64,000 nucleotides of DNA from Papilionanthe hookeriana x Papilionanthe teres (taxonomy: Eukaryota > Streptophyta > Magnoliopsida > Asparagales > Orchidaceae), in contig CM040421.1 in assembly GCA_022702705.1 (NCBI GenBank), positions 78,672,121 through 78,736,120 of the forward strand. The letters are read 5' to 3'. Below are positions 23,763 to 37,231 of the stretch, one piece after another (positions within the stretch are counted from its first letter, which is position 1; every line of letters starts with the position of its first letter). The translations under genes were made by a program, and so were the position numbers. The notes under the pieces were generated by a model. It searched no databases and was not told the DNA's origin. It worked only from the letters and a program-made list of their open reading frames with translations.

Positions 23763-24193
23763 TATTTAAACACCACCTCTCTCGACCATGGGAGAGGTGC
23801 TTGAACCAACCTTAAGGAAACTGCGCAAAATCATTCCGGACCACTCTCCACACATAGAGCATTTGATTCCGACTGGATTCCGGCCCGATTCCCTCAGGTG
23901 AGCTCGATTTTGAGTTCGAATTTCAGCATAAAAACCAGGACACTTCTTCACAGTGGTCCAATCCCCAAATTGATTGGTCCTACACCTTCACCGGACCGAG
24001 AAGAAGTTTACCGGCAAAAGCCCCCTCACCAGAGCCGGCCATTGCTTCCGGCCTCCAAGCTTTGTGATCGGGCTTGGTCGAAATCATACCTAGACAATTC
24101 ACCGAGGCCGAGGGACTTCATGCGGAGCTTGCTTGGACCCAATCGAAGGTGACACAACTCTCGGATCGAAGCTTCACTTCTCCGAGCAAAGGT
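23763..24193 (+). promoter_or_regulatory. GC-rich block of L2 with TATTTAAA box and donor-like GTATGG
   Basis: TATTTAAACA at 23763 and GCAAAGGTATGG with GT at 24192, the same spacing as in L1 and L3. Confidence 0.4.
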
Positions 24194-26329
24194 ATGGACT
24201 CACTCTTCTTCCCGAGCTTACGAGAGATTCTCTATTTAATTTGAGTCGATTTCGATACATGTTTACCGTATGGATGTATTCATCTCCTCAAGACGAATCC
24301 ATAGAGCATAAGAACATGAAAATCCGTTGAGAATCGAGTGAGAAATTAGGGTTAGAAGGTTGACGGTCACGGGTTCACACCAGTCGTAGACGATGACCAG
24401 GAGCCGTCAGATTGTGCGTGTATCGAGCGGATGGTCAGGATCGCGCCGGACGGAGCAACGAAACATGAACCGCGGGCCGCATAGCATCCCAGTCAGATGG
24501 TGGCGCCGAATCAGGAGACGACGCGTGGAGCTTCGGAGCTGCCGTGGTTGACGCGGCGCCACGTGGATAAGTAGATAAATAGGCTATTTTTCTATTTATT
24601 TAATTCCCTAAACTTCAAAAATGCATAACTTTGTGTAGGAAAATCAGAAAAATAAAATAAAAATACCCTCTTACTCGGTGAACGGAGGAGAATAATGTGG
24701 AAAAGAAATCATTTAATTTCATTGAGTATTTGATTTTTAATAATTTATTTACTCTCTGCACATTTTCAATTCTCCATGCATGTATACAATTCACCATGGC
24801 ATGAGACCATAGAACTTTTGAAGCCTCTGAATTTGGGAACATTCCCTAAATTTTCCAAAGTCAGAGGCCATCCCTATGAAGAGTTATTGATTTTTCAATT
24901 CTAGGTTACTATTGTGAGTATTTTAATTCTAATAATTAGTATGTTGTAAAATAAATTCTAGGAAAATTTGGTGATGTTTCTTATGACCTGAGGATCCTAA
25001 GAAAAATAGTTTTTGAGTTAACTCACTTGTAGTAACCCTAATTGGCTTAAACACCCAAAATGGAGCTTTAATTAATTAGAGCTAATAATACATCAAATTG
25101 ACTTGAAATCAAATCTCCACTGACCTTTAGGATCAGAGGAACCCACCATAAAATTTTGAAGTCAATTGGACTTGGTTAGCCCTATCAAATGGGTTGATTA
25201 AGTCATTTAGCCAAAATTGAACTTAAAAAATTCATAATTTTCAAAATACTTTTCAAAAATTCACCAAATTGGTTTTGGAGCCTCTCTGATATCAGGGGAA
25301 TTTAAGAAAATTAAAATTGCAATTTTCTAAAAAAGTTGATTTTTTGCATTATTTTAATATTTTTAATAATTAAAAAATAATAAAAATCACAAAAATAATA
25401 AAATTCACCAAAATGTCACATTTTGAATTTTAATCACTTAGGAATAAACCCCATATTTTTCTTAAGTCTCTATGATGAGATATTAAATTTTAAAGCCCTA
25501 AGGTAATTTTAAAATTAAAAAAATGTATTTTCTAGCATTTCCACTAAAATAATTCTAATAAATCAAAGAAAAATCAGAAAATTATAAAAATTGATTCTCT
25601 GATTTCCTTGATATCAGAGAGATTTTTGAAAAATATAAAATTCATTTTTCAACCTTTATTTTATTTTTAAATTAATTAATATTCCAAAATTCAAAATAAT
25701 TATAGTAAAAAGGATATAATTCAAAAAATCACCAAAATTGGTCCAAGTGGTTCTCTGGTCATTAGGAATGTCCCATAATTTTTTTAAGGGCAGAAACTTT
25801 CCCTTGGTCATGTTATTGAATTTTCTTTGGAAATCCCTATTTTCTACAAAAAATAATTATATAAATAAATTAGATACAGAAAAATCACATTTTCTCCTCT
25901 AATGTCTTAATTGACATGTGAGTGAAGCCACATAAAAATTTCAAATTCATTTAAGCTCAATTTAGTGAGTTATGAAATTATTAAGCTTGAAGGGCAAAAT
26001 GGTAATTAAAATTTTAACCCTTAATTAAAACTTTAGGCTTAATAAAAATGAAAGAGTAAAATGTTTGATCCTAATCTGATTTGGATGATTGAAATTTAAA
26101 TAATTAAAGGGTAGAAACCTACTAAACAATTTGAAAATAATTAAGATAAACCTTAATTAAGTAATTAATTAAATTTGGAAGAATAATAAAATTGGAATTA
26201 TTAAAATAGGGATATTATTAGGAAGTGATTTGTTCTTTAATTTAAGAATCCCTAAATTAATCACCTCAATAATATTTAATTCCTAATTAAAATCATAATC
26301 CAAATTTAAAATTTAAAATGCTAAAAAAC

Positions 26330-26755
26330 TTAATCATTAAATTAAATTAAAGTTAAATTATTTAAATTAAATCCTTTTAAAATTTCAATTAAATTAATAC
26401 TTTAACAATTAAAATTAAATCATCTTTAAAACATAAAAAGTAAAATATTAAATTAAAATTAAAAATAAAATTAAATTAAAATTTAAATTAAATTAAAATC
26501 TAAAATTAAATTAAATTAAAATTTAATTAAAGTTTAAATTAAATTAAATTAAATTAAAATTAAAATGAAAATTAAATTTAAATTAAATTAAATTAAATTA
26601 AAACACATTAAATTAAATTAAATTAAATCAAATTAAAACATATTAAATTAAATTAAAATAAAACCAAGTTAAAATTAAAATTAAATTAAATTAAAATTAA
26701 AATTAAACTAAATTAAATCAAACTAAAATTAAATTAAATTAAATTGAATTAAAAA
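26330..26755. repeat. TTAAA pentamer-rich array in L2
   Basis: Low-complexity AAATTAAATT runs at the position homologous to the other LTR arrays; longer and more interrupted than in L1. Confidence 0.9.
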
Positions 26756-28662
26756 TAACATCACCTAAGACATAAAGAATTCAAAAATAAATCTAAAACA
26801 ACTTGAACACTATTCCAAACTTAAATCCATTAACTGAAATTAAATTAAATCATAAATCACTTGAACATTAATTTGCCCTCAAAAGCTCTTGTTGTCATAA
26901 CTCCTAAACGGAGTATTAAGTGAAGTGTTACTTCACTCATAGGATATACAAATGTCTTAATTCACTGAGCAAGATAACAAAACTTGAACTCCTGGATGAT
27001 TAATTCATTTGTATAATTAAATTCTCTTGGACTTAAAATAATCCTAGAAATATTGAAAAGATGTTTAAGATTTGTCTTAAGCACTTTCTCGATATGATAG
27101 GATGTTTATAAGAACAATTGAACTTAATTGTTCTTTGATGAAGAAAATCGTCCTCAAACCAGAATACAAGAACCTAGACGTCATAGGAGATGACTAGCTA
27201 TAGGATTAGGAACTTGGTAGAAAACTATAACCCTTCCCTTAGCTTTACCTAGGAACTTGCTTTAAATGCTTAAATATTCTAAATTGTGTTTAAGTGCAGC
27301 TTGGGATGACGGGAAGACCCTCCAGGTACGCTTTCATTTTATTGCAATTTACTTTATTGCAAATGCACTTTACTTTTCTTGAATGATAAACAACTGTTGC
27401 ATGAAAACCAAAACCTTTAGGGTAGTCCCTAAAACTGAAACCAAAACTAAATTAAAAGTCATTACAAGATAAAATTCACCGCCACAACATTTCAAAATAT
27501 AAAACAACTCAAAATTTAATCACAAACGAACAACAAAACTACGACTACAACTAAATTAAAACGTCTTGTTGGATGATCGGGAATACCTCGGATGATGTAA
27601 CATACGTGTTTCTAACGGGATTTCCACGGTCTAAATGAAAGTGTGGAACTCATTCAGTTGAGTTTAGCAAATTCATACGGACTAAGTGAATCCGATAAAA
27701 TTAACGATGCCGGAAGGATGGAACCGTGAGATCTTAACCGGTGTTGTTATAACCAACTTTAAGATTTGTTTTAATTAAAATATTAAAAAAACACTTGGAC
27801 TTTAAGATTTCTAAAACAAAACACTTTTCTCATCTCTTGATTTTCACCTTCTATAATTAAACCTCTGCAACAACAAGGAGCTTGGAGCACGGTGGGCGGC
27901 ATGGCCATCTTCGTCAGCAAAACAACTCTACATCAGCTAAACATTCATAGAATTAAATAACTAAACCTTAGGACTTCGAGGTAGTTTGCACTAGTGCGAC
28001 ATAAATCCTCGACTCTTCGTTAGGCATTTGCATGATCATATCATGTAAATTAAGCCCTAACCGGTCTTAGGATTCCGAGGTAGTCGTCCGATACGATACA
28101 AACCCTCACATCTTCGAGGCTATTTGTGTGATCACATCATACGAATATAAGTCCTAATTAATTAAAATTGGCAAGATCAAAACATTAAATAAACATTAGG
28201 ACTTTCCTAAATTCAAGCCAAACAATATGATAGTCGGGAAATTACCAAAGTTCGCTTCGAATCTGTAATTTCTCCTACCTTTCTTCCTTTGAATTCCCAA
28301 GATAAAATGTTCCAAATTTGATCCATTCCCTATTGAAATTCGAAAATTCAATCCCTTGAAAACTTAAACTTTGAAATTCTTGAGAGCAGAACTACTGATT
28401 ATTATCGAGAGTTTTCTTAGGTGATTCCCGTCACTTACGATGTAATTAGCTATAGGGGCTTGCCCTTATAGGGACTTTTAAGAACCCAGGTAATATAAAC
28501 CCTGTAATTCATTTATATTAAGTAGGGGAACTTGTCGGCTTATAAAATTGGTTCGCAGACCAAACGGATGTCACAGATCTTCTAGTTTATTTAATCGAGC
28601 CCCATTATCAAGCAGTGTGTCTATTCTTCGGGATAGATACACGATTTGTGGTGCGGTGCTCG

Positions 28663-28672
28663 TTTATATAAA
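28663..28672 (+). promoter_or_regulatory. TATA-like box TTTATATAAA in L2
   Basis: Identical to the boxes in L1, L3 and L4, about 190 bp before the LTR end. Confidence 0.5.
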
Positions 28673-28861
28673 CTATTCGGGATGTGAGATCGGTTTGATT
28701 TCATATCTTAAAATTTTCGAACTTAAAATTACTTTCAAAATCAAATGTTATCTTTTAAACTATATATTTAAATTAAATTTAAAATATAAAATTTGCGACA
28801 ATTTCGTAGGCGACCCCTTTTCAAAATAAAACACATAACCTAAAATATGCGAGACAATTTA

Positions 28862-28879
28862 CGGCGACTCACGTGAGGA
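28862..28879 (+). other. Degenerate primer-binding site of H
   Basis: CGGCGACTCACGTGAGGA, five mismatches to the E3 site, at the same distance from the LTR end. Priming from it would probably be impaired. Confidence 0.7.
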
Positions 28880-29390
28880 AAATTCCTCTCTCTATTTTTA
28901 ATCGGATAGTTACGCTTTCAAAAATCGGTAGTGTATCCATGTCCACTAGTGGATCAAACTACCCTTCTTTCCGTTGGAATACTATGTTCATTTCTACTTT
29001 GAACGAGTATAGCCAACATTTTCTCGGATTTAGGAGCCAGCTGTTTAGACACCCCCAAACAGAGAGGTTCCGAGATCCTTTTACCTCATTTCTGAGGTGG
29101 GGTGGACCCCCAATAGGTGTTAGTTTAGGAGTGGTCGTTTGAGTCGAGAAGTCTTGCATAAAACTTTCTTTTCCTTTCCAACTCTGAATCGAATTCCTTA
29201 CCTTCTCTACACCTTTGAACATTTCGTTCCTAATAAACAAACCCTCTAATGAATGACTCTTTTAACAAATAACACCTTTTTTATAAATACATGAACAAGA
29301 ATGTGTTCGGACTCTTTTCGATTCCTTTCTTTTCGTCCTGATGAGAAGAAGCATAACTTGGGACTGACAATCAGAATCTACCTTGCAGAA

Positions 29391-29700
29391 ATGGAAGCCC
29401 CGAGTGATTTTCTCCTTCACCTAATGGTTGGACTTATGTTGTTTACAAGGATGAGCTGCGCCGACAATGGGATCATCCGGTTTGGACAAGGATTCGAGAA
29501 CACGAATGTCGAGATCATTGACGTTACCCTTTCGCATGCGACGGACAAAGTATACGGCGAAAGACCTTTGATCGAGTTCGACCTTAAGTCGACTCAGAGT
29601 TTCCTCCCTGCAAAGGGTTCCAGTGAGAGGAATACTACGTCCGTAGGAGGACCGTTATCTCTACCCCCAGCTAGATGCAGTCATCTCTGCCTCTACCCGG
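29391..29700 (+). pseudogene. ORF1 of H, 5' half (split by E3)
   Basis: Starts at the ATG conserved in E1 (15125) and E3 (37725). It keeps GIIRFGQGFENTNVEI and the following DVTL block found in E3. The frame runs into the E3 LTR at 29701; the matching 3' half begins at 57509. Within the first 30 codons the phase differs from E3. Function is unknown, as for ORF1 of the lineage generally. Confidence 0.7.
29696..29700. other. Target-site duplication of E3, left copy (CCCGG)
   Basis: CCCGG directly before the TG of L3. The identical five bases follow the CA of L4 at 57509-57513. The undisturbed site can be seen in the ORF1 of E3 itself, near 38032-38037. Confidence 0.93.
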
Positions 29701-32074
29701 TGTTGACCTCGATTTTGATGAGGTCTTCTCTTCTTCTCTTTAGTACTTAGGATACTAGCCTTAGGCTTTTCCTTTGACTATCCTAGAGGATTAGAATTGG
29801 GACCCACCACTTAGAAATTCAAACCACTTCTTAACTCCATGCAAACTCCACAAACTTGATTGTAGACCCCTAATCACCTAGAGGGTTGAGATCGAATGTG
29901 GAAGTTTAAAGGATGAGTTCACATAGGACTCTTTGGCCTTAGGACTGCCCTGGGTGGCTTGGTCTGGTGAAGGGGCTGACTTACACACACACTACACCTA
30001 TACACTACACTTTCACACACCTCCTAAAACCACACCCATACCCAACTTGACCTCCTGACTCATGAAGGTGGTTCACATGGATGGTCCTTAACCCCTAAGC
30101 CCTTGGCAAGAGGTTAGGAACAACATAGTGTATGCCTCGAATGAGTCCCTTCATGGCTCATGTAGGCTTGATGTGGCTTCATGGCTCAACAAAAATGATT
30201 TCATTCCACTTACATTCACCCAATCTTCAATTTTCCAAATTTTCAATTTTTGACCCCCAGGACCCTACACCCGCCTGGCCTACCCAAAACCCTTGAAACC
30301 CTCCAAAATTTGCAAAATCACCTAAACTACCCAAAATTCTCCAAAATCATTCCTAAACATGTCTTCACCAATCAAATTGATCATCCATAACCAAAAATTC
30401 CAAAAATACCTCCCAATACCCTCCAAATACCCAAAATACCCCTCTTAGCCAAAAAATCCAAAAATTCAGAAAATTCCCAGAAAATTCCAGAAAATCCCAA
30501 ATATCTCCAATTTCATTTTGTTCAACTACATCATGGGCCAATTTTGTCAATTTACCCCACTTTTATCAAAACCCCCAATTTGACCCATTTTAACCCAAAG
30601 TAAACCCAATGTCAAACCAAACCTACCCAATTGACCCAAATTCTGGTCCAATTCAATTCTAAACTTCAATTAAACATCCCCAACACCAATCTAGACCAAA
30701 TCCAAGCCCAATTTGGTTGGCATTGGGATCCAATTTCACTTTTGGCCTTAAAGCCCGATTTGGACCCATGACCCAAACTTAGCCCAAACTCACCCAATTC
30801 AACTCCAATTAACCCCAAATCTTTTCTAAACCTTCCTTAACATCCCCATAAACAAAACACTAACATGATTTGCCCAAATTTTAGACCCAAACCCCACTCA
30901 AATTCAACCCAAAATCAAAAAAAAAAACCCAATTTTGACCTAAACCCAAACCTAACCCAAATAGGCCCAAACCCCAAAATCAAAACCCAACCAAAGCCAA
31001 AACCTCTTTGAAACACTCCCAAAAACATTTCCCAACATTTATTTTACATCAATTTCAACTCTAGCCCAACATTGGCCCAAGTTAGCCCAATTTGACCTAC
31101 ATTGGCCCACTTACCAAATAAACCCAAATTCAAACCAATTCAAGTCCAAATCACACCAAATTGACTCCAAACCACTCATGACACATCCCTAAACCAAACT
31201 CAACAACTATTTGGCCCCACCTCTTTACAAAATTTTCATCCATAAATTCATTTTTAAACTTAAAGGCCCATTCCTTAAACCATTTTAAAAGCCCATCCTT
31301 TACCACATCCAAAGGCCCAAAATTGGTCCCAAAGCCCATATGATATTTCCCCTCATCATACTTTCAATTAAACTCAATACCTAAGTCCTAAATTCATCAT
31401 CAAATCATTCCAAATCAAGTTTCATACAAATTTCCATCAAATTACCAAAAAATTCCTAAAATCCATTTTCATGAAATTGACCGAAGCTTTCCCCAAGCCA
31501 AAGACAAGCCATGCAAGCCATGGACAAGCCACATGAAGCCATGGAGAGTTTGACATGTGATCAAGCCATTAATGGAAAAGGAGGACCCCCTTTCCTAATC
31601 CTTCTTAAGCCTTTTTTTACCTTAAGCATGTCACACTCTAAACCATGCTTTGCCACCTAATCCTTGATGGAGACTCCACCACACATGGGAGATTGACCCA
31701 CCTGACCTCCTTAGCCCAAAACCAGGTCTTGGGGAGGTGCACCCAACCCATTTGCATGGGTTGACCAAAATAAGCTAAAATGGCCCCCTCCCCTTTCTAC
31801 TTTGATTCAACCACTTTACACATGTCAAACCTCGATTGAATGCACCAATCCCCGGCCACGACCCACTCTGAATAAGATGGTGACCGATGCACGGCCGGCC
31901 GACCACCAAGCCGTCGGAAAACACCATGGCCGAGACCTCGGGAGGAGCCAAAAATTCAATTCTCCCTTGCTGACTTGTCTCAACCCAAATGGACACGCAT
32001 AGCTCTCCTTCTCCTCACCGGAGCAGGTCGATCCCCGACCTTAAACCTCCACACGGAGGCCCTCCACCCTCTCC

Positions 32075-32504
32075 TATTTAAACACCACCTCCTCTCGGCC
32101 ATGAGAGTGTTGAACTAGACCATACCAAAACTCTGCCAAAATCACTCCTCACTCCCCTCCAGACTTAGAGCAATTGATCCCCACTGTTCTCCTGCTCTAA
32201 TCCCCATTGATTGAGCTCGATTTTGGAGCTCGATTCTCGAGCCGAACGGGACACTCTCGAATCCTTCACCAAAATCAAATTAAACTCACCTACACCTTCA
32301 CCAGAGCCAAGAGAAGAAGTTTTCCGGTGAAAGCCCCCTCTCCGGGCCACCCGGTTGTTCCGGACTCCAAGGTTGTGATCGGCCTTGGTGGAAACTACAC
32401 CTAGGCGATTCACCACATCCCTGGGCTTCATCCCCAGCCTCCTGCGAGCTCCAACGAACGTGCCGAACATCTCCGATCGAGGCTTCACCTCTCGGAGCCA
32501 AGGT
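32075..32504 (+). promoter_or_regulatory. GC-rich block of L3 with TATTTAAA box and donor-like GTATGG
   Basis: TATTTAAACA at 32075 and CCAAGGTATGG with GT at 32503. A perfect hairpin, TTCGTCT-CTTCA-AGACGAA, follows at 32589-32607 and is also present in L1 at 10064-10082. Confidence 0.4.
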
Positions 32505-34689
32505 ATGGATCAATTCTTCATCCCGAGCTTCCGAACATTCTCCATTTCAAATGAGTCGATTTCAATGAGCATTAGCCATATAGATGTGTTCGTCTCTTCA
32601 AGACGAATCCATAGAGCATAAGAACATAAAAATCCAAGGAGAATCGAGTGAGATCTTAGGGCTAGAAGGTAGACGGCTCTCGGGTTAGGACGCTCGAGGA
32701 CGATGAACGGATGCCGTTCATTCAATACACGCGCGGACGGACAGCTCAGATGGCGTCGGATCGGCAAACAATACGTGAACCGCGGGCCGCGTGGCGCTGA
32801 CTCGGAAGGCGGCGTCGAATGGGAGCGCGCCGCGTGGCTGTTCGGAGACGCTGAGGTTGACGCGGCGCCGATGTGGATAAGTAGATAAATAGGGTATTTT
32901 CTGATTTATTTAAATGCCAGAACTTCAAAAATCCATATCTTTGTGTAGAAAAATCACAAAAATAAAATAAAAATACCCTCTTGCTCAGTGAACAGAGGAG
33001 AATAATGTGGAAAAGAAATTATCTAATTTTGTCCAAGTACTTTATTTTTAATTAATTATTTACTCCATGCATTGTTTCAATTCTCCATGCATTCATACAA
33101 TTCACCATGGCATGAGACCATAGGACTTTTGAAGCCTCTCGAACTTGGGAACATTCCCTGAATTTTCCAAGGTCGGGAGGCCATCTCTGTGAAAAGTTAT
33201 TGATTTTTCAAATGCATGTGGCTGTTTTGAGTATTTTAATTCCAAAAATTAGCATGTTGTGAAATAAATTCTAGGAAAATTTGGTGATGTTCCTTATGAC
33301 TAGAGAACCCTAGGAAAAATAGGACTTGAGTTAGTTCACTCAAAATAACCCTAATTGGCTTAAACACCCAAAATAGACCCCTAATTAATTAGAGCTAACC
33401 ATACATCAAATTGACTTGAAATCAATTCTCCACTGACCTTTAGGATTAGAGGAACCCACCATAAAAGTTTGAGGTCAATTGGACTTGGTTAGCCTTACTA
33501 AATGGGTTGATTAAGCCATTTAGTCATTTTAAACTTTAAAAATTCATAACTTTCAAAATACCTTTCAAAAATTCACCAAATTGGTTTTGGAGCCTCTCTG
33601 ATATCAGGGGAATTTAAGAAAATTAAAATTTTAATTTTCTAAAAAATTTAATTTTTTAGTATTATTTTAATATTTTAATAATTAAAAAATAATAAAAATC
33701 ACAAAAATAATAAAATTCACCAAAATGTCATATTTTGAAATTTAATCACTTAGGAACAAACCCCATATTTTTCTCAGGTCTATTTAATGAGATATTAAAT
33801 TTTAAAGCCCTAGGGTAATTTTAAAATAAAAAAATATATATATTTTCTAGTATTTTCACTAAAATAATTATAATAAATCAAAGAAAAATCACAAAATTGT
33901 AAAATTTGGTTCTCTGGAATCCTTGATATCAGAGAGAATTTCAAAAATTATAAAATTCATTTTTCAACTTATATTCTATTTTTAAATTAATTAATACTCC
34001 GGAACTTAAAATAATTCTAATAAATAAAATATAATTCAAAAAATCACAAAAATTGGTCCAAGTGGTCCTCTGGTTATTAGAAATGTCCCATAATTTTCTT
34101 AAGGACAGAAACTTTCCCTTGGTCATATTATTGAATTTTCCTTGGAAATCCTTATTTTCCACCAAAAATAATTATATAAATAAATTAAATACAGAAAAAT
34201 CACATTTTCTCCTCTAATGTCTTTATTGACATATGAGTGAAGTCACATAAAAATTTCAAATTCATTTGAGCTCAATTTAGTGAGTTATGAAATTATTAGG
34301 CTTGAAGGGCAAAATAGTAATTAAAATTTTAACCCTTAATTAAAACTTTAGGCTTAATAAAATTAATAGGTAAAATATTTGATTTTAATCTGATTTGGAT
34401 GATTGAAATTTAGATAATTAAAGGGTAGAAACCTACTAAACAATTTAAAATAATTGAAATAAACCTTAATTAAATAATAAATTAAATTTGGAAGAATAAT
34501 AAAATTGGAATTATTAAAATAGGGATATTATTAGGAAGAGATTTATTCTTTAATCTAAAGATCCCTAAATTAATCATCTCAATAATATTTAATTCTTAAT
34601 TAAAATGGTAATTCAAATTTAAGTTTAAAAAATATTAAAAGATTCAATCATTTAAATTGAATTAAAGGTAAATTATTAAACTCTTTTTA

Positions 34690-35100
34690 AAGTTTCAATT
34701 AAAATTAAAATTAAAAATAAAATTAAATTAAAAAAAAATTAATTAAATTAAATTAAATTAAATAAAAAAAAATATAATAATAATAAAACTAAATTAAATT
34801 AAATTGAATAAATAAATTAAATTAAATTAAATAATTAAATTAAGTTAAGATTAAATTAAATTAAATTAAATTAAATTAAAAAAATAATAATAATAAAATA
34901 TTAAATTAAATAAAATTAAATTAAAACAAATTAAATTAAATTAAATTAAAACAAATTAAATTAAATCAAACAAATTAAATTAAATCGAAGTTAAATTAAA
35001 TTAAATTAATTCATATCAAGTTAAACTAAATTGAAATTAAAACTAAACTAAATTAAATTAAATTAAATTAAATCAAAGTTAAATTAAATTGAATTGAAAG
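34690..35100. repeat. TTAAA pentamer-rich array in L3
   Basis: AAATTAAATT runs with ATAATAATA interruptions. It is nearly the same as in L4 (54975-55400), except that L4 has extra pentamer units. Confidence 0.9.
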
Positions 35101-37023
35101 ACATCACCTAAGACGTGAAGAATTCAAAATAAATCTAAAACAACTTGAACACTACTCCAAACTTAAATCCATTAACTAAAATTAAATCACAACTCACTTG
35201 AACATCCATTTGCCCTCGAAAGCTCGTGATGTCATAACTCTTAAAAGGAGTGTTAAAAGAAGTCTTACTTCACTCATAGGATATTCAAATGTCCTAGTTC
35301 ACCGAGCGAAGACAACAAAACTTAAACTCACAGGACGATTAATTCATTTGTGTAATTAAATTCACTTGGATTTAAAACAATCCTAGAAATATTGAAAAGA
35401 TGTTTAAGATTCGTCTTAAGCACTTCCTCGATATGATAGGATATTTATAAGAATAATTGAACTTAGTTGTTCTTTGATGAAGAAAATCGTCCTCGAACTA
35501 AAATACGAGAACACTAGACGTCATAGGAATGACTAGCTATAGGATTAGGACTTTGGTAGAAAACCATAACCCTTCCCTTAGCTTTACTAGAAATTGCTAT
35601 AAATGCTTAAATGCTCTAAATTGTATTTTAAGTGCGGCTTGGGATGACGGGAAGACCCTCCAGTGTACGCTTTTATTTTATTGCAAATTACTTTATTGCA
35701 ACTTATTTAATCGCATCGCACTTACTTTGCTCGCATGATAAACAATCGTTGCATGAAAACTTACACCTTTAGGACGAAACCAAAGCTGAAACCCATAACT
35801 AAATTAAAAGACACTACAAGATAAAATTCACCGCCACAACATTCAAAATATAAAACAACTCAAAATTTAATCACAAACAAAACAACAAAACTACAAGTAC
35901 AACTAAATTAAAACGTCTCATTGAATGATCGGGAATACCTCGGATGATGTAACCCACGTGTTGCTAACGGGATTTCCCACGGTCTAAATGAAAGTGCGGA
36001 ACTCATTCAGTTGAGTTTAGCAAATTCATACGGACTAAGTGAATTCGATGAAAATAATGGTGCTGGGATGACGGAACAGGTGGGATCTTAATCGGTTCTG
36101 TTTAATCAACTTTAAGACCTGTTTTAATTAAAATATTAAAGACACATGGAAATTAAGACTTTCTCTAAAACCAAACACTTCTCTCATCTCCTGGTTTATG
36201 ACTTCTAAAACTAAACCTCTGCAACAACAAGGAGCTCGGAGCATGGTGGGCAGCACGGCGCATCGTCATCAGTAAAACTCGAGTCTACTTCGACAAAACT
36301 TTCCTTAGAATTAAATAACCAAGCCGTAGGACTTCGAGGTAGTTTGCCTAGTGCGACATAAATCCTCAACTTTTCGTTAGGCATTTGCATGATCATGTCA
36401 TGTAAATTAAGCTACTATTCGGTCTTAGGACTCCGAGGTAGTCGTCCGATACGACATAAACCCTCACATCTTCGAAGTTTATTTGTATGATTTTATCATA
36501 CAAATATAAGTCCTAACTAATTAAAATGGCAAGATCAAAACATTAAATAAACATTAGGACTTTCCTAAATTCAAACCAAACAATAGAATAGTCTGGAAAT
36601 TACCGAAGTTTGCTTCGAATCTGTGATTTCTCCTACCCTTCTTCCTTTGAATTCCCAAAACAAAATGTTCCAAATTTTATCCATTCCCTATTAAAATTCC
36701 AAAATTCAATCCCTTGAAAACTTAAACCTTGAAATTCTTGAGAGCAGAACCACTGATCATTATCGAGAGTTTTCTTAAATGATTCACTTCATTTAAGATG
36801 TAATTAACTATAGGGGCTTTCCCTTATAGGGAACTTTAAGAACCCAGGTAATATAAACCCTGTTTAATGTTTTCATATTAAGCAGGGGAACTTGTCGGCT
36901 TATAAAATTGGTTCGCGGACCAAACGGATGTCACAAATCTTCTAGTTTATTTAATCGAGCCCCATCATCGAAGCAATGTGTACATTCTTCGGGATAGATA
37001 CATGGTTTGTGATGTGGTGCTCG

Positions 37024-37033
37024 TTTATATAAA
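37024..37033 (+). promoter_or_regulatory. TATA-like box TTTATATAAA in L3
   Basis: About 180 bp upstream of the LTR end, shared by all complete LTRs here. It would place the start of genomic RNA close to the LTR 3' end. Confidence 0.5.
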
Positions 37034-37143
37034 CTATTCGGAGTGTGAGATCGGTCGATTTCATAAAATTTCCAAATTTAAAATTATTTTCAAAATCAAA
37101 TACTACTTTTCAAATTATTTATTTAAATTAAATTAAAATTCGT

Positions 37144-37215
37144 CGACAATTTCTGTAGGTGACCCCCTTTTTTTTAAATAAAATACATAACCTAAAAATA
37201 TGCCGACAATTTCTG
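37144..37215 (+). repeat. 60-bp-spaced duplication of the U5/PBS junction
   Basis: CGACAATTTCTG occurs at 37144-37155 inside U5 and again at 37204-37215 across the LTR end and the start of the PBS. After the inner copy comes TAGGTGACCCCC rather than a PBS. L1 and L4 share the inner copy. Confidence 0.6.
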
Positions 37216-37231
37216 GCGACTCCGCTGGGGA
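37214..37231 (+). other. Primer-binding site of E3
   Basis: TGGCGACTCCGCTGGGGA, five bases after the LTR end; begins TGG as required to pair with a tRNA CCA end. The class is typical of Tat/Ogre elements (usually tRNA-Arg). Confidence 0.9.

Larger units (their letters stand above)
21375..28856 (+). mobile_element. L2: 5' LTR of H, about 7.48 kb
   Basis: Begins TGTTGACCTCATTTTTCATG and ends GAGACA, followed by a 5-nt spacer and a degenerate PBS. Full length and colinear with L3 and L4 but visibly diverged from them, so H is older than E3. Between landmarks it holds only LTR sequence; I see no gene in it. Confidence 0.93.
29701..37208 (+). mobile_element. L3: 5' LTR of E3, 7508 bp
   Basis: Starts TGTTGACCTCGATTTTGATG and ends ATGCCGACA at 37208. 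It is followed by ATTTC and the PBS. It pairs with L4 and contains no conserved gene. Confidence 0.95.

Noticed and set aside
33941..34165. A conserved 74-codon minus-strand ORF shared by L3 and L4 (54220-54444)
   Set aside because: Identity only reflects the recent origin of the two LTRs. In L1 (11455-11646) the corresponding frame is changed and shorter, so there is no sign of selection.
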